From positions 1 through 19,406 of the forward strand of contig CAKVLT010000032.1 of assembly GCA_934757945.1 (NCBI GenBank): DNA of 19,406 nucleotides, read 5' to 3'. Numbering within the stretch: the first letter of the stretch is position 1; each line of letters opens with the position of its first letter. Below the pieces are notes generated by a model, which was given only the letters and a program-made list of their open reading frames with translations, did no database searches and was not told where the DNA came from. Both the position numbers and the translations under genes were made by a program. This document shows positions 7,213 through 13,880 of the stretch, piece after piece. Source of the stretch: an uncultured Bulleidia sp. (GTDB taxonomy: Bacteria; Bacillota_I; Bacilli_A; Erysipelotrichales; Erysipelotrichaceae).

Positions 7213-8124
7213 ATGTTAGATGTTTGTTTGCTGGGGACTGGAGGAACCGTCCCTTTACCAAATAGAGCTTTGACAGCTTGTTTATTGAACTATAAAGGAA
7301 AACAGGTATTGATTGACTGCGGGGAAGGTACCCAGGTCGCATTACATAAAGAAGGTATTTCCTGTAAACATATAGATACCATTCTTCTGACACATTATCA
7401 TGCGGATCACACAGCAGGTCTTCCTGGTTTATTGCTTTCCATGGCAAAGTCAGACAGGACAGAACCAGTGGAAATCGTAGGACCGAAGAATCTGAAAGAA
7501 ATCATACAGGGAGTTTTACTGCTGGCAAGATATATTCCTTTTGAAATCAGATACAGAGAACTGGCAGAAAAAGAGGAAGTACTGGATATTGCAGGGCTAA
7601 AGATTACTGCCTTTGCGGTCAAACATAAAGTTCCTTGTTATGGATACAGTATCTATGCTGAAAGACTGCCTGTGTTTGACAGGGAAAAGGCGGAACGAAA
7701 TCAGGTGCCGTTAAAATGCTGGAATATTCTTCAAAAAGGAGAATCCGTAGAACTGGATGGCATTCTGTATACACCTGACATGGTACTTGGTAAAGAAAGA
7801 AAAGGACTGAAAGTTGTGTACTGTACTGATACAAGGCCTGTACCTTTACTTGAAAAATATGTGCAGGATGCAGATTTGTATATTGGTGAGGGTATGTATG
7901 GAGATGAGGAAAAACTGGAAAAAGCCAGATTGAACTACCACAGTATGATGAGTGAGACAGCTAAGCTGGCAAGTAATGGAAATGTAAAAGAACTCTGGCT
8001 GACACATTATTCTCCTTCTATGCCGTATCCTGAAGAATATGCTGAAAAGATCAAAGCTATTTTCCCATGTGCAGTAATTTGTAAAGACGGACAAAGAAGG
8101 GATATGAAGTATCCGGAAGAATAA
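7213..8124 (+). CDS. rnz: Ribonuclease Z
   Basis: A metallo-beta-lactamase-fold endonuclease that cuts the 3' trailer from tRNA precursors, mainly those without an encoded CCA. In the 303-aa protein the zinc motif is THYHADH (His61, His63, Asp65, His66), followed by His138, Asp206 in YCTDTRP and His265 in LTHYSP; His243 matches the catalytic His of the HST motif. The region around LPVFDREKAERNQVP resembles the flexible exosite arm that binds the tRNA elbow. Length and order match bacterial RNase Z and exclude a generic hydrolase. An AAGGAG site sits 7 nt before the ATG. The stop lies only 6 nt from the 3' end of a convergent CCA-less tRNA gene, and no terminator is visible between them. Confidence 0.93.
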   Translation: MLDVCLLGTGGTVPLPNRALTACLLNYKGKQVLIDCGEGTQVALHKEGISCKHIDTILLTHYHADHTAGLPGLLLSMAKSDRTEPVEIVGPKNLKEIIQGVLLLARYIPFEIRYRELAEKEEVLDIAGLKITAFAVKHKVPCYGYSIYAERLPVFDREKAERNQVPLKCWNILQKGESVELDGILYTPDMVLGKERKGLKVVYCTDTRPVPLLEKYVQDADLYIGEGMYGDEEKLEKARLNYHSMMSETAKLASNGNVKELWLTHYSPSMPYPEEYAEKIKAIFPCAVICKDGQRRDMKYPEE

Positions 8125-8130
8125 AAAAAG

Positions 8131-8204
8131 TGTGCTCGATGGGAATCGAACCCACAACCTTTTGATTCGGAATCAAATGCGCTATCCAATTGCGCCACGA
8201 ACAC
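8131..8204 (-). tRNA. tRNA-Arg(CCG)
   Basis: The minus strand folds into a full cloverleaf of 74 nt. The acceptor is GTGTTCG with CGAGCAC, the D stem GCGC/GCGC, the anticodon stem TTTGA/TCAAA around loop TTCCGAA, and the T arm GTGGG-TTCGATT-CCCAT. The discriminator is A. The anticodon CCG reads the Arg codon CGG. CCA is not encoded: the discriminator is followed by CTTTTTTT, and this T-run may end the transcript. A 3' end made by RNase Z and CCA-adding enzyme is therefore expected. It is a single tRNA, convergent with rnz and divergent from the HAD gene. Confidence 0.95.
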
Positions 8205-8207
8205 AAG

Positions 8208-8220
8208 TATAATTATTGTA
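8208..8220. promoter_or_regulatory. face-to-face -10 elements of the HAD gene and the tRNA gene
   Basis: On the plus strand TATAAT (8208-8213) would drive the HAD gene. On the minus strand TACAAT (8220-8215), preceded by TGG as an extended -10, would drive the tRNA. The two elements are 1 nt apart, so the expected starts (near 8220 and 8208) lie inside each other's -10. The -35 boxes are weak on both strands. Confidence 0.45.
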
Positions 8221-8241
8221 CCATAAAGGAGTGATGAAATC

Positions 8242-9048
8242 ATGAATATAGAGACTATTAAGCTGATTGTATGTGATGTGGACGGAACAATTCTGCCTGC
8301 AGGTAAGAATTCATTATCTTTACGCACCGTAGAAGCTTTTCATAAAGCAAAACAAAACGGATATACCATTCTTATATGTACAGGAAGGCATTATACATTA
8401 ATTCCTGAAAGTTTCTTTAAAGATCTGGATATGGATGTTATAGGAACCATTAACGGAGCGTGTCTGGTCAAAAGAGACGGTACAGTTATTGAAAAACATC
8501 CTATGTCCAAAGAAACCATGGAAGCTATCGCTGACATGTGTAAGGAAACTGGGACAGGACTTGGATTTAAATTTGAAGATGCGATTGTTACCTATGCCAA
8601 CTATGATCTTTTTATTCGTGAATATGCGCATAATGATCATGAACGCTCATTGATTATCAATGATGATGCGACATGTTCTCATCATGAAAAATATGGATAC
8701 CCATTAGGTACATTTATTATTGGAGAGTATGAAAAATTACTGCCTTATGTTTCTTCCATGCCAGATCTTGTGTTTGCCGGGTCTTTCAGAAAGGGATTTG
8801 ATGTATTCTTGAAAGATATCAATAAAACTACAGCTATTGAAAGAGTATTAAAAGATCATGGATGGACGTGGGACAATGTCATTGCTTTTGGCGATGCTGG
8901 AAATGATACATGCATGATTGAAAAAGCAAAGATTGGTGTGGCAATGAAGAATGCCAGAGATGATGTACAGAAGTATGCAGATATACTGGCAGACAGCTGT
9001 GAAAATGATGGCGTTGCCAAGATGCTTGAACAATTACATATTGCATAA
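8242..9048 (+). CDS. HAD-superfamily hydrolase, Cof type (subfamily IIB)
   Basis: A predicted cytosolic sugar-phosphate or nucleotide phosphatase. In the 268-aa protein motif I is CDVDGT (Asp12 nucleophile, Asp14 acid/base), motif II is ICTGR (Thr47), a Lys in LKDINKTTAI serves as motif III, and motif IV is FGDAGNDTCM (216-225). The large cap between motifs II and III is of the C2 (Cof) kind. Substrates of such proteins are broad and cannot be read from sequence. The start at 8242 follows AAGGAG by 10 nt. An earlier ATG at 8234 is in another frame and stops after three codons. The gene stands alone, ending before a hairpin shared with the convergent pseudouridine synthase gene. Confidence 0.9.
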   Translation: MNIETIKLIVCDVDGTILPAGKNSLSLRTVEAFHKAKQNGYTILICTGRHYTLIPESFFKDLDMDVIGTINGACLVKRDGTVIEKHPMSKETMEAIADMCKETGTGLGFKFEDAIVTYANYDLFIREYAHNDHERSLIINDDATCSHHEKYGYPLGTFIIGEYEKLLPYVSSMPDLVFAGSFRKGFDVFLKDINKTTAIERVLKDHGWTWDNVIAFGDAGNDTCMIEKAKIGVAMKNARDDVQKYADILADSCENDGVAKMLEQLHIA

Positions 9049-9084
9049 AAAACAAGGATTACTCGAAGAAAGAGTAATCCTTGT
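9046..9084 (-). terminator. Terminator of the rlmD-pseudouridine synthase pair, overlapping the coding end
   Basis: A 13-bp perfect stem, ACAAGGATTACTC (9052-9064) and GAGTAATCCTTGT (9072-9084), has a 7-nt loop. Read on the minus strand it is followed by a run of six T, so it terminates the leftward transcript. The stop codon (9061-9059) and the preceding codons lie within the hairpin. Rightward it lacks a T-tract but begins 3 nt after the HAD stop codon, so weak bidirectional action is possible. Confidence 0.85.
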
Positions 9085-9952
9085 CTTGTATATCCTGTAT
9101 ACGATGTTTTTTATTTGTAAGAGGATCTTTGAATGTGATTTCATTTGCCCATAATCCCATTTTCGAAAAGTGTTTTGAAGGATGACCGTACAGTGGATCA
9201 TTGACGATGGGATATTCATGATGAGACAGGTGAACACGAATCTGATGAGTTCTTCCTGTTAATAATGTACATTGCAACAACTGAAATCCATTTTTATATG
9301 TCAGTGCTTCTACAGTTGTGGAAGCTGTTTTTCCGGTTGGAGAAACACGGTACACATTAGAACGATGTCTGTCTTTTCCTATAGAATCATTACATGTAAA
9401 AACTGTATGAGGTTTTAAAGGGGCACCATTTGTGATGGCAAGATATTTTCTGGATATCTTTTTGGAAGCAAGCTGCTGATCCAGCCATGGCTGAAAAAAA
9501 GGTATCTTACTGTACAGAAGAAGCCCGGTCGTATCCACATCCAGTCTGTGTACAGGTCGTATGGGAAAGTGGTATCCCTCATCTATTGCCCATCTTGCCA
9601 CCTGTGCATTCAGACAGTTGGTATCCTGTTTTTCTGTATGGATGGGAATGCCGGCTTCTTTATGCACTACAAAAACAAATGTGTTTTCATAAATGACTGT
9701 ACAGGGAGTCTCAGAAGGACTCCAGTCAATGTCTTCTTCAGGTAACAGTATTGTTAAGACATCCTCTTTCTGAAACACACGGGTATCCTGCTTGACAGGG
9801 GCATTCTGAATCAGAATACGATTTTCCATCATGTATCTGTACCGTGTGGATTTTGAAATACAGTATTCTTCAAAGAAAGAAGAAAGTGGTTTATGCAGAA
9901 AACGTGCATCAATAAAGATATCAAGACGGTTATTCTGTAACTGGTACTTCAT
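9059..9952 (-). CDS. RluA-family pseudouridine synthase
   Basis: Predicted to convert selected uridines of 23S rRNA or tRNA to pseudouridine. The 297-aa protein has an N-terminal S4-like RNA-binding part (about 17-70), the catalytic PVHRLDVDTTG motif (133-143, Asp138) and TGRTHQIRVHL (about 229-239). This is the complete RluA/RluC/RluD pattern; which position it modifies cannot be told. The start at 9952 lies 23 nt inside the end of the rlmD-like gene, with only a weak, distant GGAAAG site, so translation is probably coupled. The final residues DKDYSFFE are encoded within the terminator hairpin. Confidence 0.93.
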   Translation of the reverse strand: MKYQLQNNRLDIFIDARFLHKPLSSFFEEYCISKSTRYRYMMENRILIQNAPVKQDTRVFQKEDVLTILLPEEDIDWSPSETPCTVIYENTFVFVVHKEAGIPIHTEKQDTNCLNAQVARWAIDEGYHFPIRPVHRLDVDTTGLLLYSKIPFFQPWLDQQLASKKISRKYLAITNGAPLKPHTVFTCNDSIGKDRHRSNVYRVSPTGKTASTTVEALTYKNGFQLLQCTLLTGRTHQIRVHLSHHEYPIVNDPLYGHPSKHFSKMGLWANEITFKDPLTNKKHRIQDIQDKDYSFFE

Positions 9953-11291
9953 ATTTTTTAGCTTTCTTTCCGGACTTTACACCGTTTCGTGACAAGACCG
10001 TAATACTTTCAATGTGTGGTGTATTTGGAAACAGGTCGTAAGGAATAACTGTCAGCACCTGGTAGTTTTTCTTTAGTACCTTCAGATTTCTTGCAAGTGT
10101 TGCAGGGTTGCAGGATACATAAATAATCTTTTCGATGGAGGAAGACAGAATTGTTTCAAGCATGGCATCATCCATACCGGAACGAGGAGGGTCAACAAGC
10201 AGTGTATTGACATTTGTCTTTTGCAGCACTTTCCGTAATCCTTCAGCCGCATCATCAAGAATATATTCTACGTTTTCTATGTGGTTTTCTTCTGCAATTA
10301 CTTTTGCATTTTCAATAGCTTCCGGAATAGATTCAATACCAATGACATGCTGGGCTTTCTTACTTGCAAGTAAGGACATTAAACCAATACCACAATAGGC
10401 TTCAACAAGTGTTTCACATGGGTCTACTTTACTGATAACCATAGAATAGAGTTCTTTTGCCATTTCTGTATTTAACTGCAGGAAAGATCTTGGAGAGAGG
10501 GAGATGGAGAAATCATCCCATGTGGTTTGAAGTGTTTCCTCACCTTTTAACAGTCTGACTTTACTTCCAAAGATATCTACACCTTTTCTCTGTGTGTTGA
10601 TGGACTGGAATACAGACTGTACGGAATCTATGGCATAGATTTCTTCAATCAGCTTTTCGCTTAAAGTATCTTTGCCTGTAATTAAAGTACACTGACTCTG
10701 ATTGTCAATGGTACGGATGACAAGATAACGAAGACCTTTCATTTTTCTTGCGTCATACACAGGAAAGTGCGCTTTGTTTAAGACTTTCAGGATATTGGAA
10801 CGTACCTCTTCCAGCTGTTTATCCTGTACAAGACATTTGTCCATTGGCTTGAAATGATTGGTGCCAGCTTCATACAGACCACATGTCAGTCTGTGATGGC
10901 TTTCCTGTACAGGCATCTTGCATTGGTTACGGTACCCTTTTGTTACTCTGTTGGTATGCACTTCTCGAACAAGTTCCTTACGTATATGTGCATATTTATA
11001 TAAAGCTTCCGTCAGCAGTGTTTTTTTGTAATAACACTGTGATTTGTAGTTGAGGATTCCAAGAGCACATCCGCCACATTCTTTCTGATGTTTACACTGT
11101 GGGGAAATGCGATCTTTACTTGCCTCAATAATGTGTGAAGCAGAGCCTTTGGCATACGTCGAATTTTCTTCCGTAACATATACATCAACGTACTCCTTTG
11201 GAAGAGCACCACTGACAAAGATTGGTTTTTTATTCAGGTAACCAATGCCTTCACCATTGATTCCCATTTTTACTATATTAATTTTTTCCAT
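9930..11291 (-). CDS. rlmD: 23S rRNA (uracil-5-)-methyltransferase, RlmD/RumA type
   Basis: Transfers methyl from S-adenosylmethionine to C5 of uridines in 23S rRNA. The 453-aa protein opens with a TRAM RNA-binding domain (about 1-55). Four cysteines for a [4Fe-4S] cluster follow (Cys66, Cys72, Cys75 and Cys153). The SAM-binding motif is EAYCGIG (297-303), and DPPRSG (367-372), the nucleophile Cys394 in VSCNPATLARN and the base Glu428 in PHIES complete the site. Gram-positive bacteria often have one such enzyme acting at both U747 and U1939 (RlmCD); that may hold here, but tRNA-specific relatives exist. The start at 11291 has GGGAGTGA upstream. It overlaps the downstream pseudouridine synthase gene by 23 nt. 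Confidence 0.92.
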   Translation of the reverse strand: MEKINIVKMGINGEGIGYLNKKPIFVSGALPKEYVDVYVTEENSTYAKGSASHIIEASKDRISPQCKHQKECGGCALGILNYKSQCYYKKTLLTEALYKYAHIRKELVREVHTNRVTKGYRNQCKMPVQESHHRLTCGLYEAGTNHFKPMDKCLVQDKQLEEVRSNILKVLNKAHFPVYDARKMKGLRYLVIRTIDNQSQCTLITGKDTLSEKLIEEIYAIDSVQSVFQSINTQRKGVDIFGSKVRLLKGEETLQTTWDDFSISLSPRSFLQLNTEMAKELYSMVISKVDPCETLVEAYCGIGLMSLLASKKAQHVIGIESIPEAIENAKVIAEENHIENVEYILDDAAEGLRKVLQKTNVNTLLVDPPRSGMDDAMLETILSSSIEKIIYVSCNPATLARNLKVLKKNYQVLTVIPYDLFPNTPHIESITVLSRNGVKSGKKAKKYEVPVTE

Positions 11292-11316
11292 ATATATTCA
11301 CTCCCGGGCATGCACA

Positions 11317-11347
11317 ATTATACTAGAAACTCAGAAGTTAACATCAA
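11317..11347 (-). promoter_or_regulatory. promoter of the rlmD-pseudouridine synthase pair
   Basis: On the minus strand a perfect TATAAT (11322-11317) lies 25 nt before the ATG. TTGATG (11347-11342) stands 19 nt upstream as a possible -35. An inverted repeat, TAACAT (11339-11344) and ATGTTA (11352-11357) with a 7-nt spacer, overlaps this -35 and could be an operator. Confidence 0.45.
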
Positions 11348-11386
11348 AGAAATGTTATGGAATAGCAAAAAAAAGAAGGAATACAT

Positions 11387-11402
11387 TTGCAATCGCTTTC
11401 AA
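11387..11402 (+). promoter_or_regulatory. cre site (CcpA catabolite-response element)
   Basis: TTGCAATCGCTTTCAA matches the Bacillus cre consensus WTGNNARCGNWWWCAW at 15 of 16 positions and is pseudo-palindromic around the central CG. It covers the -35 hexamer and the first ten bases of the spacer, where bound CcpA would block RNA polymerase. Repression of nucleoside uptake by preferred sugars is inferred. Direct repeats AATACATT at 11380-11387 and 11401-11408 flank it. Confidence 0.65.
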
Positions 11403-11415
11403 TACATTCTAGAAT
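11387..11415 (+). promoter_or_regulatory. promoter of the BMP nucleoside transporter locus
   Basis: TTGCAA (11387-11392) is followed by exactly 17 nt and TAGAAT (11410-11415), a good sigma-A-type promoter. The start would be near 11422, about 30 nt before the bmpA ATG. This leader is too short for a purine riboswitch. The ribosome binding site is GGAAGGAAAG. Confidence 0.7.
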
Positions 11416-11451
11416 AAAGGTAGCGAAAACGCGGGAAGGAAAGTAATCATA

Positions 11452-12597
11452 ATGAAAAAATTACTAAAAGCATCTCTTGCAGGAGTGATGAGCTTATCCT
11501 TAGTAGCATGTGGTGGCTCTGATTCTGATGCAAACAAGGGCTCTGATGCTGATAAATCGGCATCAGACATGAAGGTGGCAATGATCACTGACTATGGTGA
11601 CATTACTGACCAGTCTTTTAACCAGACAACTTACGAAAGTGCAAAGGCATGGAGTGAAAAGAACGGTGTGGAATTCAACTATTACAAACCGGCAAGTGAC
11701 TCTGATGCAGACAGAGAATCTTCTATCGAAAAGGCTATTGAAGAAGGTTACAACGTTATCGTTATGCCTGGATATGCATTTGCAAAGAGCGTAGTTGATG
11801 AAGCTGGTACATATCCTGACACAAAGTTTGTAGCATTGGATGTATCTCAGTTTGATCTGGATTCCGCTTCCGGAAAAACTGACTGGCAGAGTGATAATGT
11901 ATTCTGTGCAGTATATCAGGAAGAAATTGCCGGCTACATGGCTGGTGTAGTAGCTGTTAAGTTGGGTTACAAGAAGTTAGGTTTCTTAGGTGGTATGGCA
12001 GTACCTGCAGTTATCCGTTATGGATATGGTTTCGTTCAGGGCGCTAACGCTGCTGCTGACGAAATGGGCGTAAAAGATCTTGAAATCAAATATGCATATG
12101 GTAACCAGTTCTTTGGTGATGCGGATATTACAGCTCGTATGGACACATGGTATGGTGGCGGAACAGAATTAGTATTTGCTTGTGGTGGTGCTATTTATAC
12201 ATCTGCTGCTGAAGCTGCTGTTAAGACAAACGGAAAAGTTATCGGTGTTGACGTTGACCAGGCTCCTACAATTGATGGTAAATACGGTGAAGGTTTAACA
12301 GTTACTTCTGCTATGAAGGGCCTTGCTGCAACTGTAGAAACATTATTGACTGCTATTCATGATGGTAAATGGGACGAATACAGTGGCAAGCTGATGAACC
12401 TCGGTCTTGTTTCTGAAAACCCAGAAGAAAACTATGTTCAGTTACCATCCAGCACACAGTTTGGTGATAATTTCACAGAAGATGATTACAAGGCACTTGT
12501 AGCTGATATCTACAATGGCAAGATCAAGATTGATAATGCAGTAGATACAGATATGTCCACAGTTGCTCACGTAGAATTTGAAGGCAATATCAAGTAA
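11452..12597 (+). CDS. bmpA: BMP-family nucleoside-binding lipoprotein of an ABC transporter
   Basis: The membrane-anchored receptor of an ABC importer, expected to bind nucleosides as do PnrA/TmpC of Treponema and BmpA/NupN of other Gram-positives. The 381-aa precursor has a charged start (MKKLLKAS), a hydrophobic stretch and a lipobox LVAC with Cys20 as the lipidated residue, then a Ser/Asp/Lys-rich linker. The BMP domain shows ITDYGDITDQSFNQTTYESAK (about 46-66) and GYAFAKSV, followed by YQEEIAGYMAG, GFLGG and FACGG. The base specificity cannot be read. Codons are rich in GCT, GGT and C-ending Asp, Asn and Tyr codons compared with its neighbours, fitting high expression. It is first in the locus and is followed by a terminator hairpin. 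Confidence 0.93.
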   Translation: MKKLLKASLAGVMSLSLVACGGSDSDANKGSDADKSASDMKVAMITDYGDITDQSFNQTTYESAKAWSEKNGVEFNYYKPASDSDADRESSIEKAIEEGYNVIVMPGYAFAKSVVDEAGTYPDTKFVALDVSQFDLDSASGKTDWQSDNVFCAVYQEEIAGYMAGVVAVKLGYKKLGFLGGMAVPAVIRYGYGFVQGANAAADEMGVKDLEIKYAYGNQFFGDADITARMDTWYGGGTELVFACGGAIYTSAAEAAVKTNGKVIGVDVDQAPTIDGKYGEGLTVTSAMKGLAATVETLLTAIHDGKWDEYSGKLMNLGLVSENPEENYVQLPSSTQFGDNFTEDDYKALVADIYNGKIKIDNAVDTDMSTVAHVEFEGNIK

Positions 12598-12610
12598 TTG
12601 ACATGTTTGG

Positions 12611-12642
12611 GAAGATAAGAGAAATCTTATCTTCTTTTTTTT
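12611..12642 (+). terminator. Terminator or attenuator after bmpA
   Basis: A 10-bp perfect stem, GAAGATAAGA (12611-12620) and TCTTATCTTC (12625-12634), has a GAAA tetraloop and a run of eight T. It lies between the receptor gene and the ATPase/permease genes. Partial readthrough would give the usual excess of binding protein over membrane parts. Confidence 0.9.
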
Positions 12643-12653
12643 GTGATTTCCCC

Positions 12654-12659
12654 TATAAT
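12654..12659 (+). promoter_or_regulatory. -10 element of a promoter before the WG-repeat lipoprotein gene
   Basis: A perfect TATAAT lies 12 nt past the T-tract of the bmpA terminator and 23 nt before the next ATG. The matching -35 position falls in the T-rich terminator end (CTTCTT) and is poor. If active it would express the downstream genes without the cre-controlled promoter. Confidence 0.4.
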
Positions 12660-12682
12660 GTTAGTAGTAAACAGGAAAAAAT

Positions 12683-13816
12683 ATGCCATCCAAAATAGTA
12701 AAATCATGTGTTATACCTGTCATGGTCTCTTTGTGTACAGCCTGTGCTTCAGATACTGTTGTGCAATCTGATAAAGAACCTGCAGGTATTTTACAAACGG
12801 TGATATGGGCCATAGAGCCTTCTTTAGAATATGAAGATATAGATAATGTGATACAGGGATATTACAGACAGCCTTCCAGAGCACGCTGGTATCTTGAAAT
12901 GACAGGATATTCTTCCTCCTGGCAGAATCATACATCGGATATTGTCAATGCTGAGTATCCTTCAAATATGTTTACCTGTACCTTAAATGGCAGGTATGGC
13001 ATCCTGAATGATGAAGGCAAAATGATCCTTGATGGTATAGAGCCTTTACAGAGTTATACAGGGGAAAAGAATCCGCTTGAGGCAAAGGAATATTATTCTT
13101 ATGTAGTGAAACAAAATGGTGTGCTTTATCAGCTAGATCAGGATATGACTGCAGGTGAAGAAATAACCCATGGTATGATGGCAGGGGATTATCCGTTTCA
13201 TCCGTTTGTGATGCATCAGGAAGCGTTTGTCTATAACATATATATGTATGATGATGAGTCTTTCGTCAAACCATTTAAAGAGGTGGATTTATCGTATATG
13301 AATCTTCCGGATATATGTTATGTGCCAATAGTGGACAGCTGTACGAATTATGTGGATGATGTCTGGACAGGTATGGCAAAAATGGATAAAGATGGTAACA
13401 TTTTACATATTTACGATTATGTACCTTGCAATGGTATACAAAATACAGATACTCTTGTAAATGGATATTATGTGACTGCTCATAAACCTGTGGATATTAC
13501 CTGCATGACGGATATGCAACCAAAGGATATTGCATATAAAGACATTGTCAGTCTTGAAACAGGTGAAATTATCAATGCAGAACCGTATCAGGATGTACTG
13601 TGGTTTGAAGATGGCTATTGTCCTGTCAAGAAAGACGGTAAATGGGGATTTATTGATGAAACTGGTACAGAAGTGACGGAGTTTATCTTTGAAGATGTGA
13701 CAGCTCTTTATCAGGGAAAATCCTATGTAAAATATACTGGCAGATATGGATTGCTGGATGTGGTAGGGACCTTAAAGAAAGGAACAGAGATTTCTTCGTC
13801 CACCTGTAAAGTGTAA
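12683..13816 (+). CDS. Predicted lipoprotein with WG-type repeats, function unknown
   Basis: I do not recognise a specific gene. The 377-aa protein begins with a basic and hydrophobic signal sequence ending SLCTAC, with Cys21 as likely lipid anchor. The -3 residue is Cys instead of Leu, so the lipobox is not ideal. A clear WG repeat unit, DGKWGFIDETGTEV, lies near 318-331. Similar but eroded units occur at 102-112 (NGRYGILNDEG) and 353-359 (GRYGLLD). The middle part is rich in Tyr and Asp with no known motif. WG repeats are found in many surface or secreted bacterial proteins of unknown role. Its place between the nucleoside receptor and the ATPase suggests a surface task linked to uptake, but this is inference. 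A ribosome binding site AGGA stands 6 nt before the ATG. Codon use is AT-rich, without the bias of bmpA. Confidence 0.8.
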   Translation: MPSKIVKSCVIPVMVSLCTACASDTVVQSDKEPAGILQTVIWAIEPSLEYEDIDNVIQGYYRQPSRARWYLEMTGYSSSWQNHTSDIVNAEYPSNMFTCTLNGRYGILNDEGKMILDGIEPLQSYTGEKNPLEAKEYYSYVVKQNGVLYQLDQDMTAGEEITHGMMAGDYPFHPFVMHQEAFVYNIYMYDDESFVKPFKEVDLSYMNLPDICYVPIVDSCTNYVDDVWTGMAKMDKDGNILHIYDYVPCNGIQNTDTLVNGYYVTAHKPVDITCMTDMQPKDIAYKDIVSLETGEIINAEPYQDVLWFEDGYCPVKKDGKWGFIDETGTEVTEFIFEDVTALYQGKSYVKYTGRYGLLDVVGTLKKGTEISSSTCKV

Positions 13817-13880
13817 AAATAAAGTGCAAATATATATGAAAATAGAATAAAATAATTCATAAGAAAATGGAGGAGTTATT

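Noticed and set aside
8398..9237. Several open frames opposite the HAD gene and around 9034-9237
   Set aside because: They are shadows of the HAD and pseudouridine synthase genes, lack ribosome binding sites and show no family features.
9930..9952. Two 23-nt gene overlaps of equal size (3614-3636 and 9930-9952) as a possible shared signal
   Set aside because: The sequences differ, and overlaps of this size are common in compact operons; equal length is chance.
11416..11451. Purine riboswitch before the nucleoside transporter genes
   Set aside because: The leader after the predicted start is about 30 nt, with only a 3-bp GCG-AAAA-CGC hairpin. There is no room for an aptamer.
13817..13880. 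Promoter or terminator before the nupO-like gene
   Set aside because: The 64 nt are AT-rich, with several TAGAAT/TAAAAT-like hexamers but no matching -35 or hairpin. Readthrough from the lipoprotein gene is enough.
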